A model generated the notes under the pieces. The model made no database searches. It worked only from the letters and a program-made list of their open reading frames with translations, and was not told where the DNA came from. 37,897 bases of DNA from an uncultured Candidatus Marinamargulisbacteria bacterium (GTDB lineage: Bacteria > Margulisbacteria > Riflemargulisbacteria > GWF2-35-9). Position numbers and translations under genes: made by a program. The stretch's first letter is position 1. Each line of letters starts with the position of its first letter. The DNA lies in assembly GCA_903910705.1 (NCBI GenBank), contig CAIWAN010000019.1, positions 1 to 37,897 on the forward strand, read 5' to 3'. Below, piece by piece: positions 1-10,578 of the stretch.

Positions 1-103
1 TCTTCTGTATAGATAGGCGTTTGCCAGAGTTCGCCAATATCAAATGGAAGCCACTTATCTGTGGCGGGTGTTGGGACGGTGCATACAAAGCGGTTTATCT
101 CAA

Positions 104-1597
104 ATGAGAGTAGCACTCTACATTCGCGTATCCACCGAGCGGCAAGCCAACGAGGGCGACTCGCTCGAAGAACAAGAAAACGAGCTAAAGAAGTATTGTG
201 ACTTCCGAAAGTTCGCTATTCATCAGACCTACATCGAGCGAGGCAAATCCGGTGGCAACACCAATCGGCCCGAATATCAGAAGCTGGTTAAGGACATTCG
301 GCAAAAGAAGATCAACGCAGTTGTGGTCAAGAAGCTGGATCGGCTCAGCCGGTCGCTTCTCGACTTTGAGCAGCTCATGAACATCATGAATGAAAACGAG
401 GTGGAATTTATTTCCATCAAAGAGAACTTTGATACCACAACAGCGATGGGCAAAGCCATGCTTCGGGTTGCCTTGGTCTTTGCCCAGTTGGAACGGGAAC
501 AAACCTCGGAGCGCGTGAGTGATGTCATGACCCATCGAGCGAGTCTGGGGTTGTTCAATGGAGGGTGTCGTCCCTTTGGTTATTCCATCATCGAGAAAGA
601 GCTGGTGCCATACCCGAAAGAAAAACAGAGCATTGAACTGGTGTTCCAGAAGTTTCTGGAAACGCGTTCCACATCAGCTGTGGCGCATTACCTGAATGAC
701 AACGGGGTTCCGTATCGTGACGGCAAATCTTGGGACATTCGCCAAGTCCACAAGATGCTTCAGACGAGCCTGTATCTCGGCCATATTTTTTGGAAAGGCA
801 AAACTTACAATGGCATCCATCAACCCCTTATCTCGACCAAGACCTTCGAGAAAGTGCAGGCAATCTTTCGATCCAGAAACTTTACCAAAGCAACCAACAC
901 GACCCCAGCACTTTTCGCCAAACGGATCTTTTGCGGGGTATGCGGTTCGCCACTCGCTCCCAACTACGCCTACAACAGCCGGCAAATGAAGTATCTGTAT
1001 TATCGCTGTACCGGCTCCAAAAACGACAACAAGAAATGTGGATCTCGGCGTCCCTATTTCAATCTGGAACAGCTTGAAAAGCGGGTGATTGATATCGTTC
1101 TGTCGCTGTCTGAGGAGCAGTATTTTTTGCCCATCGAGAACAAAGCCCTCAAGCACAACGAACAGATCGCCGCCCGAGTTGCCGAGAAAGAAAAAGTTCT
1201 GGATCGGCTTGAAGAAAGCCTTTCGGACATCAAGACCCGCAAGGACAAATATCTAGATGGACTACTCGCTAGCCGTTTTTCGAGCAAGGAACGGGATCTC
1301 ATCACCACCAAGCTCAGTGAATTAGAGTCAGAGGAAAAACAGCTCAAAAGTCAGATTTTTCGCCAACAGACATTGATTATTCAAACAAAGGAAGAGGGTT
1401 TATCAATTACAGAAATCAAGAAGATGTTCATCCGTTATCGCTCGGAGCATCCTTTTGAAAGTCACCAGACCGAGCGCACCGAGCTATTTATGATTATCGA
1501 AAACATTACCTGTGCTGAGTCTCAACTGGAAATCCAGTTCAATCTACTACCATGGAAGGAGGTTTTTCCCCTTCGACAAGCTCAGGACAAGCTATGA
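104..1597 (+). CDS. Site-specific serine recombinase (resolvase/invertase N-terminal domain, recombinase domain, zinc-ribbon, coiled-coil)
   Basis: Protein from Met at 104: MRVALYIRVSTERQANEGDSLEEQ...KKLDRLSRSLLDF...; zinc ribbon CGVCGSPL...YYRCTG...CGSRRP; C-terminal coiled coil. Confidence 0.93.
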   Translation: MRVALYIRVSTERQANEGDSLEEQENELKKYCDFRKFAIHQTYIERGKSGGNTNRPEYQKLVKDIRQKKINAVVVKKLDRLSRSLLDFEQLMNIMNENEVEFISIKENFDTTTAMGKAMLRVALVFAQLEREQTSERVSDVMTHRASLGLFNGGCRPFGYSIIEKELVPYPKEKQSIELVFQKFLETRSTSAVAHYLNDNGVPYRDGKSWDIRQVHKMLQTSLYLGHIFWKGKTYNGIHQPLISTKTFEKVQAIFRSRNFTKATNTTPALFAKRIFCGVCGSPLAPNYAYNSRQMKYLYYRCTGSKNDNKKCGSRRPYFNLEQLEKRVIDIVLSLSEEQYFLPIENKALKHNEQIAARVAEKEKVLDRLEESLSDIKTRKDKYLDGLLASRFSSKERDLITTKLSELESEEKQLKSQIFRQQTLIIQTKEEGLSITEIKKMFIRYRSEHPFESHQTERTELFMIIENITCAESQLEIQFNLLPWKEVFPLRQAQDKL

Positions 1598-1628
1598 AAT
1601 CCTGACACACTCTGTTCAACATTTCGCG

Positions 1629-1650
1629 GACATTTCAGCACTGAAATGTC
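1629..1650. repeat. Perfect 10-bp inverted repeat GACATTTCAG-CA-CTGAAATGTC downstream of the recombinase, nested in a wider imperfect dyad (about 1616-1654)
   Basis: Read directly from the sequence; outer arms GTTCAACATTT / AAATGTCGAAC. Confidence 0.7.
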
Positions 1651-1713
1651 GAACAATGAACGCCTTGAATACCTAGTCTCACTAAGCTAAACTGTTAGGG
1701 CTGAGCGGAGTTT

Positions 1714-1788
1714 TGGCAGCCCCACGGGGAATTGAACCCCGGTTTACAGGTTGAGAACCTGACGTCCTAACCACTAGACGATGGGGCC
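1714..1788 (-). tRNA. tRNA-Glu (anticodon CUC), CCA encoded
   Basis: Reverse complement GGCCCCATCGTCTAGTGGTTAGGACGTCAGGTTCTCAACCTGTAAACCGGGGTTCAATTCCCCGTGGGGCTGCCA; acceptor GGCCCCA/TGGGGCT; anticodon loop TTCTCAA; T-arm GGGGTTCAATTCCCC; GTCTAG..GGAC D-arm as in bacterial tRNA-Glu. Confidence 0.95.
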
Positions 1789-1802
1789 ACTACGGCCTAG
1801 CG

Positions 1803-1832
1803 ATTATAGCAGGAGGGGCAACATTCGTTCAA
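1803..1832 (-). promoter_or_regulatory. Putative sigma70-type promoter of tRNA-Glu: TTGAAC-N18-TATAAT
   Basis: -10 TATAAT (1803-1808) and -35 TTGAAC (1827-1832, overlapping the ADH stop codon); predicted start just upstream of the tRNA 5' end at 1788. Confidence 0.65.
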
Positions 1833-2947
1833 CCAAACAATTTCACAAGCAACCCATCTACATCCTCTGGGGTGATCACCCTCGGATTCATCGCCGTCGA
1901 GCCACTGCTTAAAACAAGTTGGATCATTTCGTCTCGACGCACGATCGGTCGCCCTTTAAATGCAGCAGGGATCTTCATCGCCAAAAGAAGCCCTTTGACC
2001 CGTTCGAGCAGATCGCCCCCCATAGATTGAGATAACAACATATAGGCCTCGCCCATGGCACTACGATTTAACTCCAGAGCAAGCGGCAAGCAAACCGCAC
2101 AAACCAATCCATGAGGAACCGAATAAAAGGCTCCCAAGGGATGTGCCATACCATGAACGATACCAAGCCCCGAATTGGTAAAACCAACCCCTGCCAGATA
2201 ACTGCCTTCAAGCAACATCTCTGATTTTTCTGGCACAAGAGGCTTTCCCTCCAACGCACTAAGATAAACGCTGGGCAGCGATTCAATAATGCGATTAAAC
2301 GCAGCAAACGCCATTCCTCGGGTAAAGGGGGTCGCCCCACGAGACACGTAAGACTCAATACTTTGTGTTAAGGCATCCAACCCCGAGTAGGCCACTTGCT
2401 CAGGTGACCGTCCCTCAAGGAGGTTCGCATCGAGGATAACGAGGTCTGCCATAAAGGACTCGTGTCGGATCGAGCGCTTATCTTGCGTCTTATCGTTGGT
2501 GATCACCGCATTGATCGTGGCCTCTGACCCCGACCCCGCCGTGGTGGGAATGGCATAAAAAGGAAGTCCGGGACGCTCTGGAACAGACCCCTTTTGATAG
2601 GCTTCGGGGTCTTGCTCGCCCCGATAGAGTCCAGCGGCGGCCTTGGTCACATCAAGGATAGAGCCACCCCCTATTCCCGCCAACCAGAGGGCTTTTTTCT
2701 TTTTGGCATAGGCGATCAGATGCCTGACATTCTCTAAAGTCGGCTCGCCGCCCTCGTAGGGATAAAAAAAGCCGTGCGGTTCGATTCGTCGTTGAAGATC
2801 TTTAAATTGCGGCTTTTTGCGAAACGAGGCCCCGTGAACGATCAGTCCGGGCCCTTTATTTTTTACATAGCTAGCGAGATCGAGGACTCGCCCACGGCCT
2901 GTCCACGTTATCTTGGGTAAAAAAAGGGATGAGCCTAAAAAACTCAT
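1829..2947 (-). CDS. Iron-containing alcohol dehydrogenase family protein
   Basis: GGGSILDVTKAAAGL, PTTAGSGSEATINAVI, GLDALTQSIESYVS, GIVHGMAHPLGAFYSVPHGLVCAVCLP motifs of the Fe-ADH family. Confidence 0.9.
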   Translation of the reverse strand: MSFLGSSLFLPKITWTGRGRVLDLASYVKNKGPGLIVHGASFRKKPQFKDLQRRIEPHGFFYPYEGGEPTLENVRHLIAYAKKKKALWLAGIGGGSILDVTKAAAGLYRGEQDPEAYQKGSVPERPGLPFYAIPTTAGSGSEATINAVITNDKTQDKRSIRHESFMADLVILDANLLEGRSPEQVAYSGLDALTQSIESYVSRGATPFTRGMAFAAFNRIIESLPSVYLSALEGKPLVPEKSEMLLEGSYLAGVGFTNSGLGIVHGMAHPLGAFYSVPHGLVCAVCLPLALELNRSAMGEAYMLLSQSMGGDLLERVKGLLLAMKIPAAFKGRPIVRRDEMIQLVLSSGSTAMNPRVITPEDVDGLLVKLFG

Positions 2948-3723
2948 AGCGGACTAATTTCTATTTCTAGTCCATCATAGGCTAGCTCGACCCCGTCAGG
3001 GAGTTCGGCATTGACCTTATCGTAATCAAGATCGTGTGTGGTGTGGATCAAATAGGCCTTCTTTGGGGCGATACGTTTGATCATGTCGAGGGTTTCGTCG
3101 ATATTCATATGGGTTGAATGTTGCCGATATCGTAGCGCATTGATCACGAGATGATCGATCCCTTTCAATTGGTCAACGGTTTCATCCGGCAGCGTCTTGA
3201 TATCGGTTAAATACGCCGCATTATGAAAACGATAGCCCAGAATACAGAGCGTGCCATGAAACGCTAACAGCGGCAAAACGGTGATACCCGCGACACCAAA
3301 GGGGTGATACGCAGGGATCTGAAGAAGTTCAATATCGGGAACCCCTCCCCCTCTTTGCTCCAAAGGCTCAAAAAAATAATAAAAAGTCCGTTGGATCCGC
3401 TCCGCTTCCGACCCCAAAATATAGACAGGGATCCGACCCGAGGTGGCATTCATTGCGCGGACATCATCCAGTCCACCGATATGATCGTGATGGGCATGCG
3501 TTAAAAGGATAGCATCCAATCGACGAATATGATGATTTAACGCTTGTTGGCGAAAATCCGCCGACGCATCAATGAGAATACTGTGTTTTTCGTCATGCAA
3601 CCAAGCCGACGTTCGAAGGCGTTTGTTTCGAGGGTTGGAACTGGTGCAAACCGGACATTGACACGCGATCTCCGGCACACCATGCGACGTTCCGGTCCCC
3701 AGTAATGTTAATTTTAGGGTCAT
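2944..3723 (-). CDS. MBL-fold metallo-hydrolase (PhnP-like)
   Basis: LLGTGTSHGVPEIACQCPVC; HAHHDHIGGLDDVR; 4-bp overlap with flanking genes. Confidence 0.88.
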   Translation of the reverse strand: MTLKLTLLGTGTSHGVPEIACQCPVCTSSNPRNKRLRTSAWLHDEKHSILIDASADFRQQALNHHIRRLDAILLTHAHHDHIGGLDDVRAMNATSGRIPVYILGSEAERIQRTFYYFFEPLEQRGGGVPDIELLQIPAYHPFGVAGITVLPLLAFHGTLCILGYRFHNAAYLTDIKTLPDETVDQLKGIDHLVINALRYRQHSTHMNIDETLDMIKRIAPKKAYLIHTTHDLDYDKVNAELPDGVELAYDGLEIEISPL

Positions 3724-4625
3724 GCCTTCAGTTTAAGCGTCGAGAGCGTCTCACCACTCGCCACCAAATAGGCTGAAAGTTGATCGACCAATTCGCCGGA
3801 TAAAGAGGGGCGCACAAAATTCATCATCCCCACCGAGACCGCATCGGCACCCACGAGTAAAAACTTGACCACATCCTCAACGGAGGCAACCCCACCCATG
3901 CCGATGATCGGAATATCTACGGATTGCGCCACATCGTAAACCGCTTTCAGGGCAATGGGCCGAATGGCAGGCCCAGATAATCCGGCTGAACCCCGTTTAA
4001 AAAATAGTGCCTTCTTGGCAATATCCACATCCATGCCAGGGATCGTATTGATCAAGGATAAGATATCGGCCCCTGACTCGACGGCGGTCTTGGCCAACGC
4101 GACAATATCGGGCACACTCGCCGACAATTTGACAATGAGGGGTTTAAGCGTCACCTTTCGCACCGCTTTGGTTAAGCGAGAAACCATCGGCAGATCCTGA
4201 CAAAAAGCAAGTCCACCCGCATCTACATTGGGGCAACTGATATTGAGTTCGATGGCATCGACACGGTCAACCTGATCGAGTCGTTTGGCCAGTTCGACAT
4301 TCTCTTCGAGTGAATGTCCTGCAATGTTAGCGATCACTTTTACGCGATCGAAGGCTTCCAGTTTTGGCAAGATAGAATCCATCAAAACGTCGATCCCATG
4401 ATTAGCCAACCCGATCGAATTCATCATACCCGAGGGTGTCTCGGCAATACGAGGCGGGGCGTTCCCCTCTCTGGGGTTGAGCGTTACACTCTTTAGCGTA
4501 ATGGCGCCCAATTTATTGATATCGAGATAATCGGCAAACTCGACCCCATATCCGAACGTTCCGGATGCCGTCACGATCGGGTTCTGAAGCGTAAGTGGCC
4601 CTAATTGAACGGTTGTCTTTACCAC
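3720..4625 (-). CDS. pyrD: Dihydroorotate dehydrogenase B, catalytic subunit
   Basis: NPIVTASGTFGYGVEFADYLDINKLGAITLKSVTLNPREGNAPPRIAETPSGMMNSIGLAN; NISCPNVDAGGLAF; adjacent to pyrK. Confidence 0.96.
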   Translation of the reverse strand: MVKTTVQLGPLTLQNPIVTASGTFGYGVEFADYLDINKLGAITLKSVTLNPREGNAPPRIAETPSGMMNSIGLANHGIDVLMDSILPKLEAFDRVKVIANIAGHSLEENVELAKRLDQVDRVDAIELNISCPNVDAGGLAFCQDLPMVSRLTKAVRKVTLKPLIVKLSASVPDIVALAKTAVESGADILSLINTIPGMDVDIAKKALFFKRGSAGLSGPAIRPIALKAVYDVAQSVDIPIIGMGGVASVEDVVKFLLVGADAVSVGMMNFVRPSLSGELVDQLSAYLVASGETLSTLKLKA

Positions 4626-5365
4626 AGCAACGCTCCATCAAAAACAGGTCCATCGCTGCATACTTTCTTATAACCGGACTTTGTCTCGATCACGCAGCCC
4701 AAACAAACACCAAAACCACAGGCCATTCGGGCCTCGAGGGACACTTCACAGCTCACACCCGCTCGCGCAGATGCCTCGACGATCTCTTTCATCATCGGGA
4801 TAGGGCCACAGGTCACAACATGCTGTGCCTCATGCTGGCGAATAACCTTCTCAAACCCTGCACAAACATAATGCCCAACCTCTTCATCCACATGGGTTTG
4901 AACGGGCAAATTTGCCCAAACCATCGCCTCTTGGCGTGTTCGGACGCCATGCAATATTTTGACCTCATTGTGCGCTTTAAGGCGATCATACAAATAGATA
5001 AGCGGGGCCACCCCGATCCCACCTCCAACCAAAAGGACTTTCTTCTTTTTAGGAAGCGTAAAGGTATTTCCGAGCGGACCAAGGAGTTCAACCTCATCGC
5101 CTTTTTGAAGAGTGGTCATAACGGTTGTCACGTCACCCTTTACTTTATAGAGAATTTGAATGGCCTCTTTGTCTGTGCCATAAATTGAAAACGGACGCTT
5201 TAATAAATTGGCGTTGGTTCGACTCGGTAGGGACACATTAACAAAATGACCGGGTTTGACCTGCCTGACGAGTTGCGGTTCACGGATAGAGATAATAAAC
5301 GTATTGGCCGCGACTTCACTTTGTCCAACAACGGTGCCTATTTGGATTTGTTTACGCTGTGACAT
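4619..5365 (-). CDS. pyrK: Dihydroorotate dehydrogenase B, electron-transfer (FAD / iron-sulfur) subunit
   Basis: LKRPFSIYG; LLVGGGIGVAPLIYLYD; MACGFGVCLGCV...CSDGPVFDG cluster motif. Confidence 0.95.
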   Translation of the reverse strand: MSQRKQIQIGTVVGQSEVAANTFIISIREPQLVRQVKPGHFVNVSLPSRTNANLLKRPFSIYGTDKEAIQILYKVKGDVTTVMTTLQKGDEVELLGPLGNTFTLPKKKKVLLVGGGIGVAPLIYLYDRLKAHNEVKILHGVRTRQEAMVWANLPVQTHVDEEVGHYVCAGFEKVIRQHEAQHVVTCGPIPMMKEIVEASARAGVSCEVSLEARMACGFGVCLGCVIETKSGYKKVCSDGPVFDGALLW

Positions 5366-6369
5366 TCAAGGATTTTCTTTGAAATAGATAATACCGACGA
5401 CAAGATCTCTGGGCTGATCCGTTGATGGAAAACCGTCTTCATCACGATCGTTAGTTTATCGGTTAGCGCAAATAAGGTAACAGGTCCGGGGCCCAACTCT
5501 TGAAAAAAATGATCCCCGCTATCTCGGACAGGATACTCGCCCACCTTTTTCAGTCCATCGATCGTCTTTCGATCATACGATTGTAAATACTCAACATGAA
5601 ACGCTCGGATCGGTTTATACAGCGCACTTCGACGCTCAAATAAGATCCCTTTTGTTGCACCATGTGCCTTGAGGATATAGCGAAGAATATGATCCGCGTG
5701 TCGTGCCTCATCGGTCTCATCACCCAGCTCATGTATGAACGAAATATAATCGCTCATTCGTGTTCGTTCATATTTTGACTCATAGCCCACATAGAGATCG
5801 TAATAGTGTCGTCCCCATGAGAACAAATGCGGCTTGAGCGCCTCACGCCAATCTGTATCAGCTTTTCGAGTTGCTTTTGTACAGGTTAATACAAACCCAA
5901 AGAGACCGGAATTTGAATCAACTAAGGGAAAGAAATCCGTAACGCCAAGATGTTGAAATAATCGCAATTCTGACCCCAACTGAGACTGGAACTCACTGGG
6001 CAGAAAAATATCGTCTTCAAAATAGGTGCGAACGTTTTGAAGCGAGTGATGATGAGGGTGAGATTTCAAGAGATCCACGATCAAGCTATCCTTTTCAAAG
6101 GTCAGGGCATCAACTTGAAGCGCATCTAACCCACGCCAGCTCGCCAACTGATAACGACCCTCTCGATGAATAAACAACATATAGTCCCGAATATCGACTT
6201 TTTTAAATTGGGCTTCGATCATCATCTCTTGTTCATGAAGAAGCGTGTTTCGAGGAGAGATCGGCTGAATATTAAGGGGGGCCTGAGTTTTTTTAGTCAT
6301 GAGTCGCGGAAAGGCCATTGTACTTCCATTGTATGAAGGAAAAACCGACCTGACAAGCGACCTTTTCAA
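5338..6369 (-). CDS. Hypothetical protein, possibly with GAF-like folds; start codon uncertain (TTG 6369 or ATG 6318)
   Basis: Long ORF translationally coupled between lon and pyrK (overlaps 4 and 28 nt); no family recognised with certainty. Confidence 0.75.
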   Translation of the reverse strand: MKRSLVRSVFPSYNGSTMAFPRLMTKKTQAPLNIQPISPRNTLLHEQEMMIEAQFKKVDIRDYMLFIHREGRYQLASWRGLDALQVDALTFEKDSLIVDLLKSHPHHHSLQNVRTYFEDDIFLPSEFQSQLGSELRLFQHLGVTDFFPLVDSNSGLFGFVLTCTKATRKADTDWREALKPHLFSWGRHYYDLYVGYESKYERTRMSDYISFIHELGDETDEARHADHILRYILKAHGATKGILFERRSALYKPIRAFHVEYLQSYDRKTIDGLKKVGEYPVRDSGDHFFQELGPGPVTLFALTDKLTIVMKTVFHQRISPEILSSVLSISKKILECHSVNKSK

Positions 6370-8705
6370 CCCTCATCCAACCAAAATTTTTGTTTAATAA
6401 AGGGGCTCTGGGGAAAGACATGTTCCCAAACATCTTCAAGCGTCCGAACCCCAACAATTCGCATGGGTTCCTTAAGCAACTGTTTAACCTCTTCGACATC
6501 GTCCAGATTATCAACGGGGACTAAGACCGTGCGTATCCCTTCCCTCTCCGCTGCAAGCAGTTTTTCTCGCACCCCACCCACCGGCAAGACGCGACCATAA
6601 AGGGAAATCTCTCCTGTCATGGCAACCTTGGGAGACACGGGGCATTTCGAAAAAGCTGACAACAAGGCCACCGTTATCGCCACCCCAGCCGAGGGACCTT
6701 CTTTAGGAACCGCATTATCGGGGATATGCAGGTGAACATCAAACGCCTCATGGAACCGTTTTGGCAAACCGAGGTTTTTTGCCATCGATCGGACATAGCT
6801 CATAGCGGTCTGGGCCGACTCTTGCATGATCTCGCCCATCTTCCCTGTCATAATGACCTGACCTTTTCCAAAATAGGCCTTGGCCTCGATGGGCATGATC
6901 GTTCCTCCAGATTGAGTATAGGCGAGGCCCATCGCATAGCCGATGGTCGGTTTGATCGGGGCTATCGTTGGCTTGACCCTCGCAGCCCCAAGCCATTGAC
7001 GAAGCAAATCCTCGTTAAGCGTGGGGACCTTATTCGTCAGCAAGAGTTCCACGGCCAATTTTCGGGCGATCATTGCCAAGACCCGTTCTAGATCACGAAG
7101 TCCGGCCTCTCGGGTATAGGTTTGGATCAACCACTTTAACTGAGCAGGATCAAGCGCGATTTGCGTATCAGAGAGACCATTCTGGCGTGAAACGCGAGGA
7201 GTTAAATAGGTTCGCGCGATTTCGATCTTTTCATCCAAGGTATAGCCCGACAGCTCGATCAATTCCATACGATCTAAAAGCGGAGCGGGGATATCGGCCA
7301 CACTATTTGCCGTTGCAATAAAGAGCGCATCGCTGACATCAAAAGGGACATCCAAATAGTAATCGTGAAAACTCTTGTTCTGCTCTTTATCTAATATTTC
7401 GAGCATCACAGCCGCTGGATTGTGTTGAAATTGATGAGCTAATTTGTCGATCTCATCCAAAAGGATCACGGGGCTTCGCGACTTGGCGGTTCGCATCGCT
7501 TGAATAATTCGTCCCGGCATCGCCCCCACATAGGTTCGACGATGACCGCGAAGCTCGGCCTCATCATTCATCCCCCCCAATGAAATATCAACAAACGGAC
7601 GACCTAACACATCAGCAATAGACTTTGCGATACTTGTTTTACCCACCCCACTCGGCCCGACCAGACACAAAATTGATCCTTGAATATCTTGGGTCAATTT
7701 ATAAACCGCCAAGAACTCGAGTATCCGTTCTTTAACCTTGATCAACCCAAAGTGATGCCGATCAAGCGTTGTCCGAGCCTTGTCTAAATCAACGTCGACA
7801 GGTTTGACGGGTTCCCATGGCAAATCCAATATCCATTCCAACCAACTTTTGATGACACCCGCTTCGGATGAGAAACCCGATAGTTTTCGTAGTTTTCGGA
7901 TCTCTTGATCGACGTTTCCCCGCGCGCGTTCGGATAAAGGCAAAACGCCCAACCGTGTCTCATAGCTCACGATCTCGTCCGCATCATCGGACACCCCGCC
8001 AAGCTCGGCTTGGATCGCCTTGATCTTTTCCTTCAAATAAAACTCGCGTTGGGTCTGCTCCATCTTCCCTTTAATCGTCGAATGCAGTTGATCTTCAACT
8101 TGCAAGACCTCAACTTCTTTTCGGATCAGATCGATCAATAGCGTCGTTTTCTCCACCAACGTTTGGGCTTCCAGAATGCGCTGCTTGTCTTCTAATGGGA
8201 ACATCAAGAAATGCGTGATCGTATGAACGAGTTGGGGCAACTCCTTTTGCTTTAAAATTTCAAGGAGAACGGCCGAGGGGATTTTCTGACTCTTACCTAC
8301 GAGGACTTCCAGTTCATGTTTAAGGGTCGCCCTGAATGCTCTTTTTTCTGCTACGGATACATCGCCCACGAGTGAGACGATGCTTCCCTTCACCACATCA
8401 TGCGTGGTGCCGATCTTAAGCGTATCGATATGAAAGACCTGCTGCCCTTCAACCAACAACTTGATGGTCTTATCATCTATGGTTTCATTTTGAACAATTT
8501 TGGCAAGCACACCTATCGAGTAAATATCGTCTAGGCTTATGGTCTCAACCATTCGTCGCTGAAGGACTAAAACGACCCGTCCCCCATCCTTTTGGGCTGC
8601 CTTGTAAGCATTGACGGATTTGGTGCGACCCACAAAAACAGGAAAGACAACATCGGGAAGAACAACCGTGTTCTTCAGCGGAATAACGGGAACGTTAAGC
8701 GGCAT
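6366..8705 (-). CDS. lon: ATP-dependent endopeptidase Lon
   Basis: [22 protein letters not shown]; Walker [16 protein letters not shown]; proteolytic-site [18 protein letters not shown]. Confidence 0.97.
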   Translation of the reverse strand: MPLNVPVIPLKNTVVLPDVVFPVFVGRTKSVNAYKAAQKDGGRVVLVLQRRMVETISLDDIYSIGVLAKIVQNETIDDKTIKLLVEGQQVFHIDTLKIGTTHDVVKGSIVSLVGDVSVAEKRAFRATLKHELEVLVGKSQKIPSAVLLEILKQKELPQLVHTITHFLMFPLEDKQRILEAQTLVEKTTLLIDLIRKEVEVLQVEDQLHSTIKGKMEQTQREFYLKEKIKAIQAELGGVSDDADEIVSYETRLGVLPLSERARGNVDQEIRKLRKLSGFSSEAGVIKSWLEWILDLPWEPVKPVDVDLDKARTTLDRHHFGLIKVKERILEFLAVYKLTQDIQGSILCLVGPSGVGKTSIAKSIADVLGRPFVDISLGGMNDEAELRGHRRTYVGAMPGRIIQAMRTAKSRSPVILLDEIDKLAHQFQHNPAAVMLEILDKEQNKSFHDYYLDVPFDVSDALFIATANSVADIPAPLLDRMELIELSGYTLDEKIEIARTYLTPRVSRQNGLSDTQIALDPAQLKWLIQTYTREAGLRDLERVLAMIARKLAVELLLTNKVPTLNEDLLRQWLGAARVKPTIAPIKPTIGYAMGLAYTQSGGTIMPIEAKAYFGKGQVIMTGKMGEIMQESAQTAMSYVRSMAKNLGLPKRFHEAFDVHLHIPDNAVPKEGPSAGVAITVALLSAFSKCPVSPKVAMTGEISLYGRVLPVGGVREKLLAAEREGIRTVLVPVDNLDDVEEVKQLLKEPMRIVGVRTLEDVWEHVFPQSPFIKQKFWLDEG

Positions 8706-9933
8706 GCTGATCGAGTTGTCGAATTTGAGGGAATTTCTCTTCTATCGACTCACGATTGATCGTAATGGTCTTTTTCTTGCCATTGGCAGGAATGTCATAC
8801 ATATGGTCAAGCATCAACGCTTCAGCGATGGATCGAAGCGCTCTGGCCCCGATTTTTTTCTCTATCGCCAATTTAGCGATCAATCCCAAGGCTTCGGTTG
8901 TAAATTTAAGGATAATATTGTCATACTCAAGCAGCTTTTGGTATTGCTTGACTAGGGCATTCTTTGGCTCGGTCATAATGAGCACCAACTGCTCTTCGGT
9001 TAACTCAGTTAGCGAAGTCACGATAGGAAGCCGACCGACCAGTTCGGGTATAATGCCGTATTTAATGAGATCTTCCGATTCGATCCGATCTTCCTCAAGC
9101 GTCTCATGCGGCTTATTCGTACTCGACATAAAGCCGATCAACTTTCGATTCTTTCGTTCATCGACCAATTCATTTAACCCGTCGAATGCGCCCCCACAGA
9201 TAAAAAGAATGTTCTTCGTGTCAATTTTTACGAACTCATCATGCGGGTGTTTTCGGCCCGGATGAAGCGGAACATTGACAACCGTTCCTTCAAGAATTTT
9301 AAGAAGCGCTTGTTGGACACCCTCTCCTGACACATCACGAGTAATCGAACGACTTTCGCTTTTTCGGCTAATCTTATCGATCTCATCGATGTAGATGATC
9401 CCTTGTTGAGCTTTGGCTACATCATCACCGGCTTGCTGAAGCAATCTAAAAATAACCGTTTCAACATCCTCGCCGACATACCCCGCCTCAGTAAGTGTGG
9501 TGGCATCGGCGATAGCGAACGGAACATTCAACATTCTCGCCAAGGTCTGAGCGATCAAGGTCTTGCCGCTGCCGGTGGGACCGATCAATAAGATATTGGA
9601 CTTTTGAATTTCAACCACATCGAGTAGCCCCGTCGCCGACTCATGCATCAGTCGCTTAAAGTGATTATAGACCGCCACCGCAATGATCTTTTTGGCTCGA
9701 TCTTGTCCAATGATATACTGATCAAGGAAATGCTTAATTTCCTTAGGTTTTACAAGGTTTAGATCGAAATCTCCTTTGCCTGCGGCATTGTGAATAACCC
9801 GATATCCTGTCTCAAGACATTGGTCGCAAATATAGAGGTCGTCGTGTTGCCCAGCGAGATCGCTTTTGAAAAGATAATTCGCCTCTTCTTCACGGATCCC
9901 ACAAAAAGAACAATGGCTATGCTTATTGGTCAC
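8695..9933 (-). CDS. clpX: ATP-dependent Clp protease ATP-binding subunit ClpX
   Basis: N-terminal zinc finger [52 protein letters not shown]. Confidence 0.97.
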   Translation of the reverse strand: MTNKHSHCSFCGIREEEANYLFKSDLAGQHDDLYICDQCLETGYRVIHNAAGKGDFDLNLVKPKEIKHFLDQYIIGQDRAKKIIAVAVYNHFKRLMHESATGLLDVVEIQKSNILLIGPTGSGKTLIAQTLARMLNVPFAIADATTLTEAGYVGEDVETVIFRLLQQAGDDVAKAQQGIIYIDEIDKISRKSESRSITRDVSGEGVQQALLKILEGTVVNVPLHPGRKHPHDEFVKIDTKNILFICGGAFDGLNELVDERKNRKLIGFMSSTNKPHETLEEDRIESEDLIKYGIIPELVGRLPIVTSLTELTEEQLVLIMTEPKNALVKQYQKLLEYDNIILKFTTEALGLIAKLAIEKKIGARALRSIAEALMLDHMYDIPANGKKKTITINRESIEEKFPQIRQLDQHAA

Positions 9934-9937
9934 AGAG

Positions 9938-10564
9938 CTATTTCTTCTTGCCTGTTGGTTTGACAGGCGCAGGCTTTGTCGTGACTGACTTTGATGTCAT
10001 CACTTCATCGATCATACCGTAAGCAACCGCTTCAGCTGCGGACATAAAGAAATCCCGATCGGTATCTCTTTTGATAATATCCATCGTCTTGCCCGTATTC
10101 TCAACTAAAATATTATTCAAATATTCCTTTAACCGAAGGATCTCTTTGGCTTGGATCTCAATGTCGGTGGCTTGACCTTGCGCGCCACCTAACGGCTGAT
10201 GGATCATGATCCGTGAACTGGGCAGCGCGTAGCGCTTTCCTTTTTCACCCGACGATAAAAGAAGCGCCCCCATGCTTGCCGCCTGACCGAAACAGATGGT
10301 AGAAACCGGTGCTTTAATAAAATTCATGGTATCAAGGATCGCAAGTCCAGCGGTCACGACACCCCCGGGGCTATTGATATACATATTGATATCTTTTTCT
10401 GGATTCTCCGCTTCAAGGAAAAGCAACTGAGAAACGATCAAGTTTGACATATGATCATCGATCTCGCCGCCTACAAAAACGATGCGTTCTTTGAGTAAAC
10501 GAGAATAAATATCATACGAACGTTCCCCACGGCTGGTTTGCTCTATAACGATTGGAACTAACAT
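9938..10564 (-). CDS. clpP: ATP-dependent Clp protease proteolytic subunit ClpP
   Basis: [77 protein letters not shown]. Confidence 0.97.
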   Translation of the reverse strand: MLVPIVIEQTSRGERSYDIYSRLLKERIVFVGGEIDDHMSNLIVSQLLFLEAENPEKDINMYINSPGGVVTAGLAILDTMNFIKAPVSTICFGQAASMGALLLSSGEKGKRYALPSSRIMIHQPLGGAQGQATDIEIQAKEILRLKEYLNNILVENTGKTMDIIKRDTDRDFFMSAAEAVAYGMIDEVMTSKSVTTKPAPVKPTGKKK

Positions 10565-10578
10565 AGACGCCCCCTATT

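Noticed and set aside
674-1156. 160-aa minus-strand ORF
   Set aside because: Antisense to the serine recombinase; no recognisable motif.
4595-5188. 197-aa plus-strand ORF
   Set aside because: Entirely antisense to the well-supported pyrK gene; shadow ORF.
8756-9265. 169-aa plus-strand ORF
   Set aside because: Antisense to clpX; low-complexity Ser-rich shadow translation.
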